Of a DNA stretch of 45,872 bases, positions 37,087-45,324 are shown one piece after another. Origin of the DNA: an uncultured Lachnospiraceae bacterium. GTDB taxonomy: Bacteria > Bacillota > Clostridia > Lachnospirales > Lachnospiraceae. The stretch covers positions 1 through 45,872 of the forward strand of contig CAMWHJ010000022.1 of assembly GCA_947174015.1 (NCBI GenBank), given 5' to 3'. The first letter of the stretch is position 1. Each line of letters begins with the position of its first letter. The notes beneath the pieces were generated by a model, which was not told where the DNA came from, searched no databases, and saw nothing but the letters and a program-made list of their open reading frames with translations. Made by a program: the position numbers and the translations under genes.

Positions 37087-37252
37087 AAAACAAAGCAACT
37101 GCTTTTCTGATATATATGCTGCTCTTTGCACCAAAGACAGCATATCCCTCATGGGCTGCAGAATACCGACTATTCTCCTTTTAAATACAATGAATGCCCG
37201 CACCCTCACCAGAAAAGCACATGCTCAGAATAAATAGCATTTGCTTTGTTTT
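37087..37252. other. Nested inverted-repeat element (candidate structured RNA or small mobile element)
   Basis: Outer 12-bp perfect pairing joins 37087-37098 (AAAACAAAGCAA) and 37241-37252. An inner 10-bp perfect pairing joins 37100-37109 (TGCTTTTCTG) and 37210-37219. Inside are a 13-bp hairpin with one bulge (37115-37144) and a 6-bp hairpin with loop CCGAC (37160-37176). A 5-bp hairpin (37221-37240) lies in the outer asymmetric loop. On the minus strand the closing arm runs into TTTTTT. Strand, promoter and family are unresolved. Confidence 0.55.
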
Positions 37253-37277
37253 ATATTTTTCTTTACCTATTCCACTG

Positions 37278-38366
37278 CTAGGCAAAATTAAACATCTTAA
37301 TTACTTCCACAATATTAAAGAAATCCTCTTTCGCCAGTTCAAAACATTCTAACACATCTGGTGAAAACTGTCCGCATTCTCCGCTCAAAATCATATCATA
37401 TGCCACCGAATTGCTGTATGCAGTCTTGTATACCCTATCGCTTACCAACGCTTCATAAACATCTGCGATGGAAACAATCTGAGCACTGATTGGAATTTGA
37501 TCACCCACCAGATGATCCGGATATCCCTTTCCATCCCATCTTTCATGATGGTAACGGCATATGTCATAACAATACTGATAAAATTCTTCCGTATAGGAAT
37601 TTTGGAAAGCCTCTAAAACACCACATCCAATGGTGGTATGAGTCTTCATAATTTCAAATTCTTCAGCGGTTAATTTTCCGGGCTTTAATAAGATGGAATC
37701 CGGAATACCAATTTTTCCTATGTCATGTAATGCAGATGCCCTTGCAATCTGATCAATCTGCTGCGGTGTAAGATTATACTTTGGAAAATATTTTACAAGA
37801 TATTTTAAGAGTATTCTGGTAAAATATTTAATACGTCTGACATGATCTCCTGTCTCTGCACTTCTAAACTCCACCACAGAACTCAAAGCATCAATCATGA
37901 ATTCGTCACTGCTGTGAAGCTTCTTCTCCTGCTCGCGAATTGTTATTTCCTGTTCTTTCAGGCGTATTTCCATATTGCGTTTACTCTGATAAAGCTCAAT
38001 AATGTTCTTTGCACGTCTTCGCACAATATTGGGCTCAAAGGGTTTATGCATAACATCTGCAATACCATATTTATATGCCTTTCCTTCACTTTCATGGGAA
38101 GTCATGCTGGTAATAAGAATTACTGGTACTTTCTCCAATAATTCCTTCTCTTTCATGTAATCCAACACACTGAATCCATCCATAACAGGCATAACAACAT
38201 CCAGAAGAATTAAGACCATATCCTCCCTGTTTTCAATATATTCGATTGCCTGCTTACCGTTGGATGCTTCCAATATGTCATATTCCTCGCTGAACATCGT
38301 ACTAAGTATTGCTCTGTTTAATTCTTCATCATCCACAATTAAAAGTTGCTGCTTACTCATATCCAT
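37278..38366 (-). CDS. Response regulator with intact HD-GYP domain (cyclic-di-GMP phosphodiesterase)
   Basis: A 362-residue protein. The receiver (about 5-125) has D56 in LLDVVMP. A charged coiled linker covers about 130-155, and the HD-GYP domain spans about 157-355. All expected blocks are present: H214-D215 in ALHDIGKIGIP, KTHTTIG, YHHERWDGKGYP (272-283) and ADVYEALVSDRVYK. This predicts phosphorylation-controlled hydrolysis of cyclic-di-GMP. It has its own consensus promoter about 160 bp upstream. The ribosome site is weak. A paralogue lacking the HD residues lies two genes downstream. Confidence 0.92.
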   Translation of the reverse strand: MDMSKQQLLIVDDEELNRAILSTMFSEEYDILEASNGKQAIEYIENREDMVLILLDVVMPVMDGFSVLDYMKEKELLEKVPVILITSMTSHESEGKAYKYGIADVMHKPFEPNIVRRRAKNIIELYQSKRNMEIRLKEQEITIREQEKKLHSSDEFMIDALSSVVEFRSAETGDHVRRIKYFTRILLKYLVKYFPKYNLTPQQIDQIARASALHDIGKIGIPDSILLKPGKLTAEEFEIMKTHTTIGCGVLEAFQNSYTEEFYQYCYDICRYHHERWDGKGYPDHLVGDQIPISAQIVSIADVYEALVSDRVYKTAYSNSVAYDMILSGECGQFSPDVLECFELAKEDFFNIVEVIKMFNFA

Positions 38367-38524
38367 TCATATAATCCAATTCCCTCGTAAACAAATAGTC
38401 GGATTATTCCCCTTTCTCCCAATTCTACATTGAGTTTTCGTTGCATTAATGATTTTATTAATTTCTCTTTTTATCGATGCTTGTAGTTTTTTGCTAACTC
38501 CTGCTTACGATAGCAATTTTTTTG

Positions 38525-38553
38525 ATTATACTATTAATCGACAAGAATGTCAA
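38525..38553 (-). promoter_or_regulatory. Consensus sigma-A promoter of the HD-GYP gene
   Basis: Perfect TTGACA, 17-bp spacer, perfect TATAAT on the minus strand. The predicted start near 38517 gives a leader of about 150 nt, with a TTGCTA/TAGCAA stem close to its 5' end. No known riboswitch was recognised in it. The interval 38367-38593 holds no gene. Confidence 0.9.
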
Positions 38554-38593
38554 TTACTTATTCATCATAGCGTTGACAGCATCATTACCCGGA

Positions 38594-38640
38594 ACAAAAA
38601 GAAACGCTAAAGCCCTTATGGTTTTAACGTTTCTTTTCGT
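38594..38640 (-). terminator. Terminator of the tRNA operon
   Basis: A long stem (AAAAGAAACGTTAAA/TTTAGCGTTTCTTTT with one wobble, extended by ACC/GGG) followed by TTTTTGTT on the minus strand, just after tRNA-Leu. Confidence 0.85.
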
Positions 38641-38646
38641 TCTTAG

Positions 38647-38726
38647 TGCGGATGAAGGGACTTGAACCCCCACGGTCTCCCACCAGAACCTAAATCTGGC
38701 GCGTCTGCCAATTCCGCCACATCCGC
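38647..38726 (-). tRNA. tRNA-Leu (anticodon TAG)
   Basis: A class II tRNA. The acceptor GCGGATG/CATCCGC pairs perfectly, the anticodon loop is TTTAGGT (TAG), a long variable arm follows, and the discriminator is A. CCA is not encoded. It is the last tRNA of the operon, separated from tRNA-Lys by a terminator-like hairpin. Confidence 0.95.
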
Positions 38727-38753
38727 GTATATTACATATTTTTTCTTGAAAGA

Positions 38754-38780
38754 TAAAAAATACCGATACAAAATCGGTAT
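38754..38780 (-). terminator. Terminator-like hairpin inside the tRNA operon
   Basis: An 8-bp perfect stem (ATACCGAT/ATCGGTAT) followed by TTTTTT on the minus strand, just after tRNA-Lys and before tRNA-Leu. No clear promoter for tRNA-Leu was found in the short gap, so partial read-through is likely. Confidence 0.7.
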
Positions 38781-38783
38781 CAA

Positions 38784-38856
38784 TGAGACACCCGGGACTC
38801 GAACCCGGGACAACTTGATTAAAAGTCAAGTGCTCTACCACCTGAGCTAGTATCCC
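38784..38856 (-). tRNA. tRNA-Lys (anticodon TTT)
   Basis: The acceptor GGGATAC pairs with GTGTCTC (including G-U pairs). The anticodon loop is CTTTTAA (TTT), the T-arm CCGGGTTCGAGTCCCGG is complete, and the discriminator is A. Confidence 0.96.
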
Positions 38857-38912
38857 ACATAGGTATTTCCTATTCACTTGTTTTCGTAAGTTCGATATTC
38901 CCAACTTACTAG

Positions 38913-38984
38913 CTGGGCTAACTGGATTCGAACCAGCGAATGCAGGAGTCAAAGTCCTGTGCCTTACCGCTTGGCGATAGCCCA
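38913..38984 (-). tRNA. tRNA-Gln (anticodon TTG)
   Basis: The acceptor TGGGCTA/TAGCCCA pairs perfectly. The anticodon loop is CTTTGAC (TTG), the T-loop TTCGAAT is present, and the discriminator is G. Confidence 0.96.
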
Positions 38985-39009
38985 ATAGCTACTCCTGTTG
39001 AAGCACTAA

Positions 39010-39084
39010 GGTGGATAAAGGGATTCGAACCCTTGGCCTCCAGAGCCACAATCTGGCGCGCTAACCAACTGCGCTATACCCACC
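39010..39084 (-). tRNA. tRNA-His (anticodon GTG)
   Basis: The anticodon loop is TTGTGGC (GTG). The encoded extra 5' G(-1), opposite discriminator C, is diagnostic of tRNA-His. Confidence 0.96.
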
Positions 39085-39110
39085 ATATATTATTTATGAC
39101 AAATAGCAAC

Positions 39111-39184
<74 letters not shown>

Positions 39185-39215
39185 ATAGGAATAAATACAA
39201 TTTATAAGATTGTAA

Positions 39216-39286
39216 AGCGGGTGATGGGAATCGAACCCACGTATCTAGCTTGGAAGGCTAGTGTTCTACCATTGAACTACACCCGC
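39216..39286 (-). tRNA. tRNA-Gly (anticodon TCC)
   Basis: The acceptor GCGGGTG/CACCCGC pairs perfectly, the anticodon loop is CTTCCAA (TCC), and the discriminator is T, as usual for glycine tRNAs. Confidence 0.96.
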
Positions 39287-39295
39287 ATAATAAAG

Positions 39296-39370
39296 TCGGG
39301 GTGACAGGATTCGAACCTGCGACCTCCTGGTCCCAAACCAGGCACTCTAGCCAAGCTGAGCCACACCCCG
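39296..39370 (-). tRNA. tRNA-Pro (anticodon TGG)
   Basis: The acceptor CGGGGTG/CACCCCG pairs perfectly, the anticodon loop is TTTGGGA (TGG), and the discriminator is A. First tRNA of the operon. Confidence 0.96.
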
Positions 39371-39409
39371 ATGATGTTTTCTTTCTTCGCTTTCTCAACG
39401 ACAAGGATT

Positions 39410-39438
39410 AGTATATATCAACTAATTCTAAAAGTCAA
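39410..39438 (-). promoter_or_regulatory. Sigma-A promoter of the tRNA operon
   Basis: TTGACT, 17-bp spacer, TATACT on the minus strand, about 40 bp before tRNA-Pro. Confidence 0.85.
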
Positions 39439-39530
39439 CACCTTTTTTCAATTTTTTCAATTTTTCTAATTTTATATTTTATTTATGTTATTTCAACAAC
39501 AGTATAAAAAGGACATAACCGTATTGGGCA

Positions 39531-40013
39531 CTATTCTATAGTTCGCAAAGTAAATGTGGCATTGCCGTCCTCACCGATTTCCATCATCATGTAGGTAGGC
39601 TTCTTTCCTTCCTGACGCGGATAAGAAATACTGCCCGGATTTAATAAAACAATATCCTCTTTGATATCCAGTACCGGTTTATGGGTATGTCCGAACATGA
39701 CAATATCCACTCCCCTTGATCTGCCCTCTTCTAAAATATTTTCCGGTCCAAGACTCACATTATAATAATGCCCATGGGTTAGCAATACCTTATATCTCCC
39801 TATGGATATTTCCTTTTCCCGAGCCAAATCAGAAAAAAAATCATTATTGCCACTGATGATTTCTAAGGGACATCCGGCAATCTGTTCTATATAGAACTCA
39901 CTGCCTTCCGCATCTCCCAAATGAATCATCAGATCCAGTCTGCCTTCTCTCTCAATGGCTTTTTCCAAATTTCCGTGTTGTCTGTGTGAATCACTTACAA
40001 TCATCACTTTCAT
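39531..40013 (-). CDS. YfcE/MJ0936-type metallophosphoesterase
   Basis: A 160-residue dimetal phosphodiesterase. The five family motifs are visible: DSH (8-10), HLGD (31-34), GNND (55-58), THGH (near 79-82) and GHTHKP (near 108-113). The physiological substrate of this family is uncertain. It overlaps the end of rdgB by 23 bp, so it is translated from the same message. No clear terminator was seen in the A/T-rich gap before the tRNA promoter. Confidence 0.9.
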   Translation of the reverse strand: MKVMIVSDSHRQHGNLEKAIEREGRLDLMIHLGDAEGSEFYIEQIAGCPLEIISGNNDFFSDLAREKEISIGRYKVLLTHGHYYNVSLGPENILEEGRSRGVDIVMFGHTHKPVLDIKEDIVLLNPGSISYPRQEGKKPTYMMMEIGEDGNATFTLRTIE

Positions 40014-40614
40014 CTTCCGTCACCCTTAATTCCTCTCTCATTGCCTGCAATGCTTTGCCACGATGGCTGATTTTATTTTTTTCCTCCATGGTAAGCTCTG
40101 CTGTTGTCTTGTTAAATTCCGGCACCATAAATATGGGATCATAGCCAAAGCCGTTCTCGCCTCGTTCCTCATAACCAATATAGCCCTCAATGGTTCTGCG
40201 AAGCACTTTTTCTGTACCATCCGGCAATACCGCTGCAATGGCACAGACAAATCTTGCACTTCTTTTTTCCGGTTTCACCCCTTCCAGTCGCTGAATTAAA
40301 TGATTGTTTTTTACCTCGTAAGGCGTGTCCTCTCCTAAATATCTGGAAGAATATACCCCAGGTTCCTTATTCAGATAATCAATCTCCAAACCGGAATCGT
40401 CTGCCAATACAATGCATTTCGTCAATTCATGGATGGCTCTTGCCTTTATCAGTGCATTTTCCTCAAAGGTACTTCCGTTCTCATTGATATCACAGTGGAT
40501 TCCCGCCTCTTTCATGGACAGAATTTCTCCTTCAAAATCGGAAAATACTGCTTTTATCTCTTTCATCTTACCTGCATTTCCCGTAGCAAAAATAATTTTT
40601 TTCTTTTCTTCCAT
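39991..40614 (-). CDS. rdgB: XTP/dITP diphosphatase (non-canonical purine NTP pyrophosphatase)
   Basis: A 207-residue HAM1/RdgB enzyme that removes deaminated purine nucleotides. The substrate motif TGNAGKMKEI (11-20), the acidic ADDSGLEIDYLNKEPGVYSSRY block, ENGFGYDPIF and the C-terminal KNKISHRGKA are all present. The start is the ATG of MEEKKKI with GGGAGG upstream, just past the end of the amidase gene. The open frame extends ten residues further but without support. Confidence 0.94.
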   Translation of the reverse strand: MEEKKKIIFATGNAGKMKEIKAVFSDFEGEILSMKEAGIHCDINENGSTFEENALIKARAIHELTKCIVLADDSGLEIDYLNKEPGVYSSRYLGEDTPYEVKNNHLIQRLEGVKPEKRSARFVCAIAAVLPDGTEKVLRRTIEGYIGYEERGENGFGYDPIFMVPEFNKTTAELTMEEKNKISHRGKALQAMREELRVTEDESDDCK

Positions 40615-40615
40615 C

Positions 40616-41668
40616 TTATTTTCCGCCTCCCTGCATTTCTTCATATGCTTCTATGATTGCATTGTAAAGTCCCTGTGCTGCTTTTTTCTGATAGCTCTTA
40701 GAACATAGCTGGCTAAATTCTGCATTGTTGCTTAAAAAACCCACTTCTGCCAATGCCACCGGCACTAAGGAGTTATGAATAATATAAATGGTATCTCCAT
40801 TGGTAATTCCTCGATTTTTGCTGTTTAATGCATTAGACAGCTGGTCCACGCAAATATTCGCAAACCGCATACTGCGATTGTCTGCCGTATAATATAATAC
40901 CTCTGTGCCGTTGGGCTGACTGCTCCGCTCATCTGCATTGATATGCACACTTAAAAAAAAGTCTGCCTCTATTTGATTTGCCAGCTGTACACGCTCATCA
41001 AAGGATGGATTCGAATCATCTACTCTGGTATAATAAACTTTTATATCACTTTTATCAAGCAAATTCTTTAAATACAGTACAATACTTAACGTTAAATCTT
41101 TTTCCAACACATCATTACGGTTGGTTCCCGGATGGGAACCGCCGTGTCCGGCATCCACCACAATAACTTTATCATACACATCCTTAGGTTTCAAAAATTT
41201 TACTATCAGCTGATTGTCGTGACTGGCTGCCTCATATTCATAGACACCATCCAATGTTAAATCAATAAAAGTCTTTTTGCCCTCATGCCCATAGCTGACA
41301 TCTGCAATGTGATTGCAGCTTCCCATAACAGGACGAGAGCTCTGGTATTCTTCATCTGTATTATTAATCTCAATGTGGAGATTTCTTTTCACATAATCTG
41401 CTGTTATCTTAATATCCGATTCTTTTGTCTTTTCCGGCAGGGATACCCTGAGATATTTTTTAATTTCTGCCTCTAGATCTACCCTCTCATTTTCTGCAAG
41501 TATCTCTAACTGGTCGTATAAGCCTACACCTGCAAAGGCGGGAATTGCCACCTGCTCCTCCGGCATACTGACAAAGTCTGCTTTCGAAACACCAAAGAAA
41601 GCGAATATAACAATACCCGAAATAATTACACTTAATACTGCCAACAGATGTGCCTGCCCATCCCTCAT
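40616..41668 (-). CDS. N-acetylmuramoyl-L-alanine amidase (Amidase_3, CwlD-like), membrane-anchored
   Basis: A 350-residue wall hydrolase with an N-terminal signal anchor (about 9-27). A beta-rich AMIN-like region (about 85-160) is followed by the zinc amidase domain from about 167. Zinc ligands are H175 (DAGHGGSHPG), E189 and H242 (SVHINAD), and the catalytic Glu is E308 in VALAEVGFLSN. It cuts the bond between muramic acid and the peptide stem. The start is the ATG at 41668 with GAGGAG eight bases upstream. It lies between the C1A protease and rdgB. Confidence 0.9.
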   Translation of the reverse strand: MRDGQAHLLAVLSVIISGIVIFAFFGVSKADFVSMPEEQVAIPAFAGVGLYDQLEILAENERVDLEAEIKKYLRVSLPEKTKESDIKITADYVKRNLHIEINNTDEEYQSSRPVMGSCNHIADVSYGHEGKKTFIDLTLDGVYEYEAASHDNQLIVKFLKPKDVYDKVIVVDAGHGGSHPGTNRNDVLEKDLTLSIVLYLKNLLDKSDIKVYYTRVDDSNPSFDERVQLANQIEADFFLSVHINADERSSQPNGTEVLYYTADNRSMRFANICVDQLSNALNSKNRGITNGDTIYIIHNSLVPVALAEVGFLSNNAEFSQLCSKSYQKKAAQGLYNAIIEAYEEMQGGGK

Positions 41669-41724
41669 GCTTCCCACTCCTCATTTCATTAATTTTTTAA
41701 AAACACATTTTGCATTATATCATA

Positions 41725-43422
41725 TTACTTTTTGTTTGTGTATACCTTCAGACATAAATTACACCCTTGCTTTTGCTCCACATTTTCCCAACTGTTTCCG
41801 GTTAAACTAATATAACCCTCGCCGTCCGTAATGTCCACATTTTTCGTGCTGTCATTGGAGGGAAATTCAATGGCCACTGGGTAATTATTTCCGGGCGTGT
41901 AAATTTCGACCATCACTGCAAAGGTTCTGTCTGCCGGAAGCTCCTGACTCTTTGTGAGTGGTACCGTATAGAATCCTGCATCCTCAAAATCCCCCTCTCC
42001 CACCAGCTTTCTATGATACAGCGAAGACTTATCCTGAAATTCCTCCACCAGATATACCTTGCATTTCGTATCCTTTCCCAAGGCATAAAAGCCTACCGCC
42101 TCAACGGTTTCCTCTGTCTCGGTGGTATATACATTGGCAAAAAACGCTCTTTCACTTTCATATCCCAAATGCCCTACCCAGCCGCATAAATCGGACTGAT
42201 AAATCCGATCATAATTTCGGTTGCTTTCCACTTTAGTGTATGCCACATTATAGATTCCAATATTGCTGTCATAATAGGATACATAAAAGCAGCCATCTTC
42301 TCCAAAACTTTCCCCCCAGCTATTTTGACATATAAAGGCACCGTCCCCCTCCACCTCCACAGTAAAATTCTCCTTGGGATAACTGTCATCCCAGCCAATA
42401 AGTACCACTTCGTGATTTGGTTTTTCTTGTCCGATATAACAGTAACTATGGGTATCTTTATTATAGTAGCCGGAATAATAGCTTCTGGTGGCAATGGCAG
42501 AATAGATAGAAGATTCCACACCTCCATATTTATAAATCATCTCCTTGATCCGGCTGTAGTTCTTTGCTTCTGGAAAGCGTATCTCCTGCACATGCTTTAC
42601 CGCCTCTAAGTTTTCTGGGGAAATATCGTCTCCATAGGCATCCTGTTCCTCCAGCACCGGTCCCTGCCATGCAGTGAAATATGCCACTGCCATGGCATAT
42701 TCGCCCCCTCCACTGTTTAAATTTGAAAAGCTGTTTTTGTGATTCAAATGATCCGGCGACAGAACATAGGTCTCTTCTGGCATCAGCGAGGATTCCACTG
42801 CTGTCAGTGCAGCCACCGCCCAGCAGGTATCGAAGCTGCCTTGATTCTTTACTTCCGGAGCACGTTCTCTCTGCCTTAAATCATAACGGTAGGGAATACT
42901 CTGGTCTTTGGCTGTATCATTAAGCAGCACTACTTTATTTTCCTGCATATTCCATTGAAATTGATATCCCAAAGCGGAAGCTGCCTCTTTTAGCGGCAGA
43001 TAGAATTCATTTCCTATTTGTACCATAGGGAGAAGCATCTTTACTTCTTGTCCGTCAATGTAATAAGAAGTGAGATCTTTCATAAATTCCACTGTCGTCT
43101 GATAGCGTTCCAGCACCAGCTTGCTATTATTATACAAATGAACACCACAGCCCAATGCATCCCCTAAAATCTCTGCGGGGACAAAAATCTCTCTGTCTTT
43201 CTGCATATATATCTTGGAGGTAGCAATCTCTCTTCCATTGACCTGAAGACTAATTTGAGATGCATTGGTATAACAGGCAATCATTTCATCCCACAATTCT
43301 GCCTGAACGGGAAATTTTTCATTTTTTGTCAGCTTTCCCTCCATCTGAAAAAAGTGAACTCTGCCAAAGTACATGATCATAATAAAAACTGCTATAATTA
43401 TGTATTTTATTATCCTCTTCAT
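41725..43422 (-). CDS. Membrane-anchored papain-like (C1A) cysteine protease with copper-amine-oxidase-type N-terminal domain
   Basis: A 565-residue extracellular protein anchored by a helix at about 4-22. Residues of about 55-168 form the copper amine oxidase N-terminal-like module (REIFVPAEILGDALG, NEFYLPLKEAASALGY), common in Firmicute surface proteins. The C1A domain has oxyanion Q194, nucleophile C200 (NQGSFDTCWAV), H337 (NHEVVLIGWDD) and N367 (CQNSWG). The C-terminal part (about 390-565) looks like the lectin-like module attached to such proteases. It follows the RNA methyltransferase by 22 bp. The substrate is unknown. Confidence 0.88.
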   Translation of the reverse strand: MKRIIKYIIIAVFIMIMYFGRVHFFQMEGKLTKNEKFPVQAELWDEMIACYTNASQISLQVNGREIATSKIYMQKDREIFVPAEILGDALGCGVHLYNNSKLVLERYQTTVEFMKDLTSYYIDGQEVKMLLPMVQIGNEFYLPLKEAASALGYQFQWNMQENKVVLLNDTAKDQSIPYRYDLRQRERAPEVKNQGSFDTCWAVAALTAVESSLMPEETYVLSPDHLNHKNSFSNLNSGGGEYAMAVAYFTAWQGPVLEEQDAYGDDISPENLEAVKHVQEIRFPEAKNYSRIKEMIYKYGGVESSIYSAIATRSYYSGYYNKDTHSYCYIGQEKPNHEVVLIGWDDSYPKENFTVEVEGDGAFICQNSWGESFGEDGCFYVSYYDSNIGIYNVAYTKVESNRNYDRIYQSDLCGWVGHLGYESERAFFANVYTTETEETVEAVGFYALGKDTKCKVYLVEEFQDKSSLYHRKLVGEGDFEDAGFYTVPLTKSQELPADRTFAVMVEIYTPGNNYPVAIEFPSNDSTKNVDITDGEGYISLTGNSWENVEQKQGCNLCLKVYTNKK

Positions 43423-43444
43423 GACACCCTCATAACCCTAAATT

Positions 43445-44593
43445 CTATTTTTTTCTGACTGGCGGCTTTGGACCTAAAAACTGATAATAGTAGGTTTTCA
43501 TCATACCATTATAAATTTTTCTGTTTTTGTCTGCCTTTCTCCCGATATATTTCTCTGTTTCCTCATAACTGGTAATCAGATATGTGCTCCAACTGTCTAA
43601 ACGTCTCATGGCATCCCCGATCTCCCTGTAAATGAGCGGCAAGGTGTTCTTGTCCTCCAAACGCTCACCATAGGGTGGATTGGTAATGATAAAGCCATAT
43701 TTCTTAGGATGATTTAAATCAGCCACTGGGCGCTGTTGAAAATGAATGAATTGTTCCACTCCTGCCAACTTGGCATTTTCTCTGGCAGCTTTGACAATTT
43801 TTCCATCAATATCAAAAGCCTGAATGTCTGTCTCCACATGGAAATCAATCATATCATTTGCCTCGTCCACAGCTTCATACCAAAGTTTTTGGGGAATGAT
43901 ATTCTCCCATGTGTTGGCAGTAAATTCACGATTCATTCCCGGTGCCATATTGCATGCCATCATGGCAGCCTCAATAGGTATGGTTCCGCTGCCGCAGAAT
44001 GGATCCACTAAAATTCTGTCTTTATGCCAAGGAGTTAAGGATATCATGGCTGCTGCTAAATTTTCTGCAATAGGTGCCTTGCTGGTAAGCTTTCGATAAC
44101 CTCGCTTGTGAAGAGATTCTCCTGTGGTATCTAAGCCCACCACCACTTCATCTTTAAAAATGAACACACGCACCGGATAGCTGCTGCCATCTTCCTCAAA
44201 CCACTCTTTATGATATTTTTGTTTCATGCGTTCTACCATGGCTTTTTTCATAATGGACTGAATATCCGAACTACTGAACAGTTTGCTTTTGATGGAGGTT
44301 GCCTTAGCGACCCAGAATTTTCCATTGGCCGGAATATATTTTTCCCAGGGGATTGCTTTGGTGCCCTGAAACAGTTCTTCAAAGGTTTCTGCATGAAACT
44401 TTCCCACACGAATCAAAATTCTTCCCGGTGTTCTGAGAAATACATTTGCTCTGCACACCGCCTCCGGATCTCCAATAAAGGTTACTTTTCCATCTTCCAC
44501 CAACTCTATTTCATAACCCAAGTCATATATTTCTTTTTTTAATACTGCTTCTACTCCAAAATGACATGGAGCAATTAAACTCAATGTTTCCAT
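43445..44593 (-). CDS. THUMP-domain class I SAM-dependent RNA methyltransferase (RlmL/YpsC family)
   Basis: A 382-residue enzyme with an N-terminal ferredoxin-like and THUMP region (about 1-155). The Rossmann methyltransferase has DPFCGSGTIPIEAA (197-210) for SAM and the base-flipping catalytic motif NPPYGE (305-310), which points to N2-guanine methylation of rRNA. The exact rRNA position was not determined. It has its own promoter and AAGGAG before the ATG, and heads the run with the C1A protease and amidase. Confidence 0.92.
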   Translation of the reverse strand: METLSLIAPCHFGVEAVLKKEIYDLGYEIELVEDGKVTFIGDPEAVCRANVFLRTPGRILIRVGKFHAETFEELFQGTKAIPWEKYIPANGKFWVAKATSIKSKLFSSSDIQSIMKKAMVERMKQKYHKEWFEEDGSSYPVRVFIFKDEVVVGLDTTGESLHKRGYRKLTSKAPIAENLAAAMISLTPWHKDRILVDPFCGSGTIPIEAAMMACNMAPGMNREFTANTWENIIPQKLWYEAVDEANDMIDFHVETDIQAFDIDGKIVKAARENAKLAGVEQFIHFQQRPVADLNHPKKYGFIITNPPYGERLEDKNTLPLIYREIGDAMRRLDSWSTYLITSYEETEKYIGRKADKNRKIYNGMMKTYYYQFLGPKPPVRKK

Positions 44594-44621
44594 AGTATCT
44601 CCTTATAAGTTTTCTCCTTTT

Positions 44622-44650
44622 ATACTAAATTGCCGCTTGCAAACTGTCAA
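44622..44650 (-). promoter_or_regulatory. Sigma-A promoter of the RNA methyltransferase gene
   Basis: TTGACA, 17-bp spacer, TAGTAT on the minus strand, about 29 bp before the ATG at 44593. Confidence 0.78.
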
Positions 44651-44692
44651 TGAAAATTTTGATATCTTTCAATTAAAATCTCTCAGTACAGA

Positions 44693-45016
44693 CTAAAAAT
44701 CCCCTCTTCTTCCATAATTCCGTATCAGATACTTTCCCTTATACATTCGAATTCCATTAATAAGACTTTTTACCTGATATCCGTATCCGCTCATCTCTCT
44801 GGCTGCTCTAAAACTGGTAAGACCTCGTTCACAATATAATACGTAATTTTTTCCTTTATTTAATCGAAATAGACGCTCCTTGGAAGTTTCATAAGGAATG
44901 TTATAGGCTCCTTGAATATGTTCTTCCTGATATTCCTCCGGACTCCTCAAATCGATAATCAGGGTACGCCTTTCATCTATCAATGCATCCAGATCCTTGG
45001 AATAAATGGCTTCCAT
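44693..45016 (-). CDS. Single-domain rhodanese-like sulfurtransferase
   Basis: A 107-residue protein with the rhodanese fold markers LIIDLRSPEEYQEEHIQGAYNIP and active-site C62 in YCERGLTS. It may carry a persulfide sulfur; partners are unknown. GGGAAG lies upstream of the ATG. The 308-bp stretch 45017-45324 upstream holds a hairpin and a weak promoter-like sequence but no gene. Confidence 0.85.
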   Translation of the reverse strand: MEAIYSKDLDALIDERRTLIIDLRSPEEYQEEHIQGAYNIPYETSKERLFRLNKGKNYVLYCERGLTSFRAAREMSGYGYQVKSLINGIRMYKGKYLIRNYGRRGDF

Positions 45017-45289
45017 GATAATGCACTTCCCTTTTTTTAATCCTATTGTAATATATGCAAAACTTTCTCAAAGTTGACCTGCACTTTTACATCTAAAATA
45101 AAAAAACTTTTTCTTGTGTTCTATGGCTGATTTTGTCAGAGAATGCAGAATATGGCTTCCATTCACAGGATTATGAAAGAAATGGAAAAAACTATATCAT
45201 TATGAATTAAATCAATTTTTCAAAAATAATCATGATGCACCAAACAGTAATTAGGTATTGTTGGAAAACTAAATTTGAATATTATGTAC

Positions 45290-45317
45290 GAAAGGAATCG
45301 TTACACCGATTCCTTTC
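45290..45317 (-). terminator. Hairpin downstream of the Asn/Ser-rich gene
   Basis: An 11-bp perfect stem (GAAAGGAATCG/CGATTCCTTTC, loop GTGTAA on the minus strand), seven bases past the stop of the small Asn/Ser-rich gene. The following sequence (TACATAATATTC) has no T-run, so it may be a 3'-end stabiliser or weak terminator. Confidence 0.5.
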
Positions 45318-45324
45318 ACCACAA

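Noticed and set aside
37067-37237. Plus-strand 56-codon open frame (ATG to TAG) between two signalling genes
   Set aside because: It lies almost wholly inside the nested inverted-repeat element, has only a GAGGGA two or fewer bases from the ATG, and has no recognisable protein features. The RNA/DNA structure explains the sequence better.
38367-38524. Cyclic-di-GMP riboswitch in the leader of the HD-GYP gene
   Set aside because: The 150-nt leader was read for class I and class II conserved blocks and neither was found. Only a short TTGCTA/TAGCAA stem is visible.
38554-38985. Minus-strand 143-codon open frame over the tRNA genes
   Set aside because: It is a chance frame through three tRNAs and spacers. 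The tRNA structures are unambiguous.
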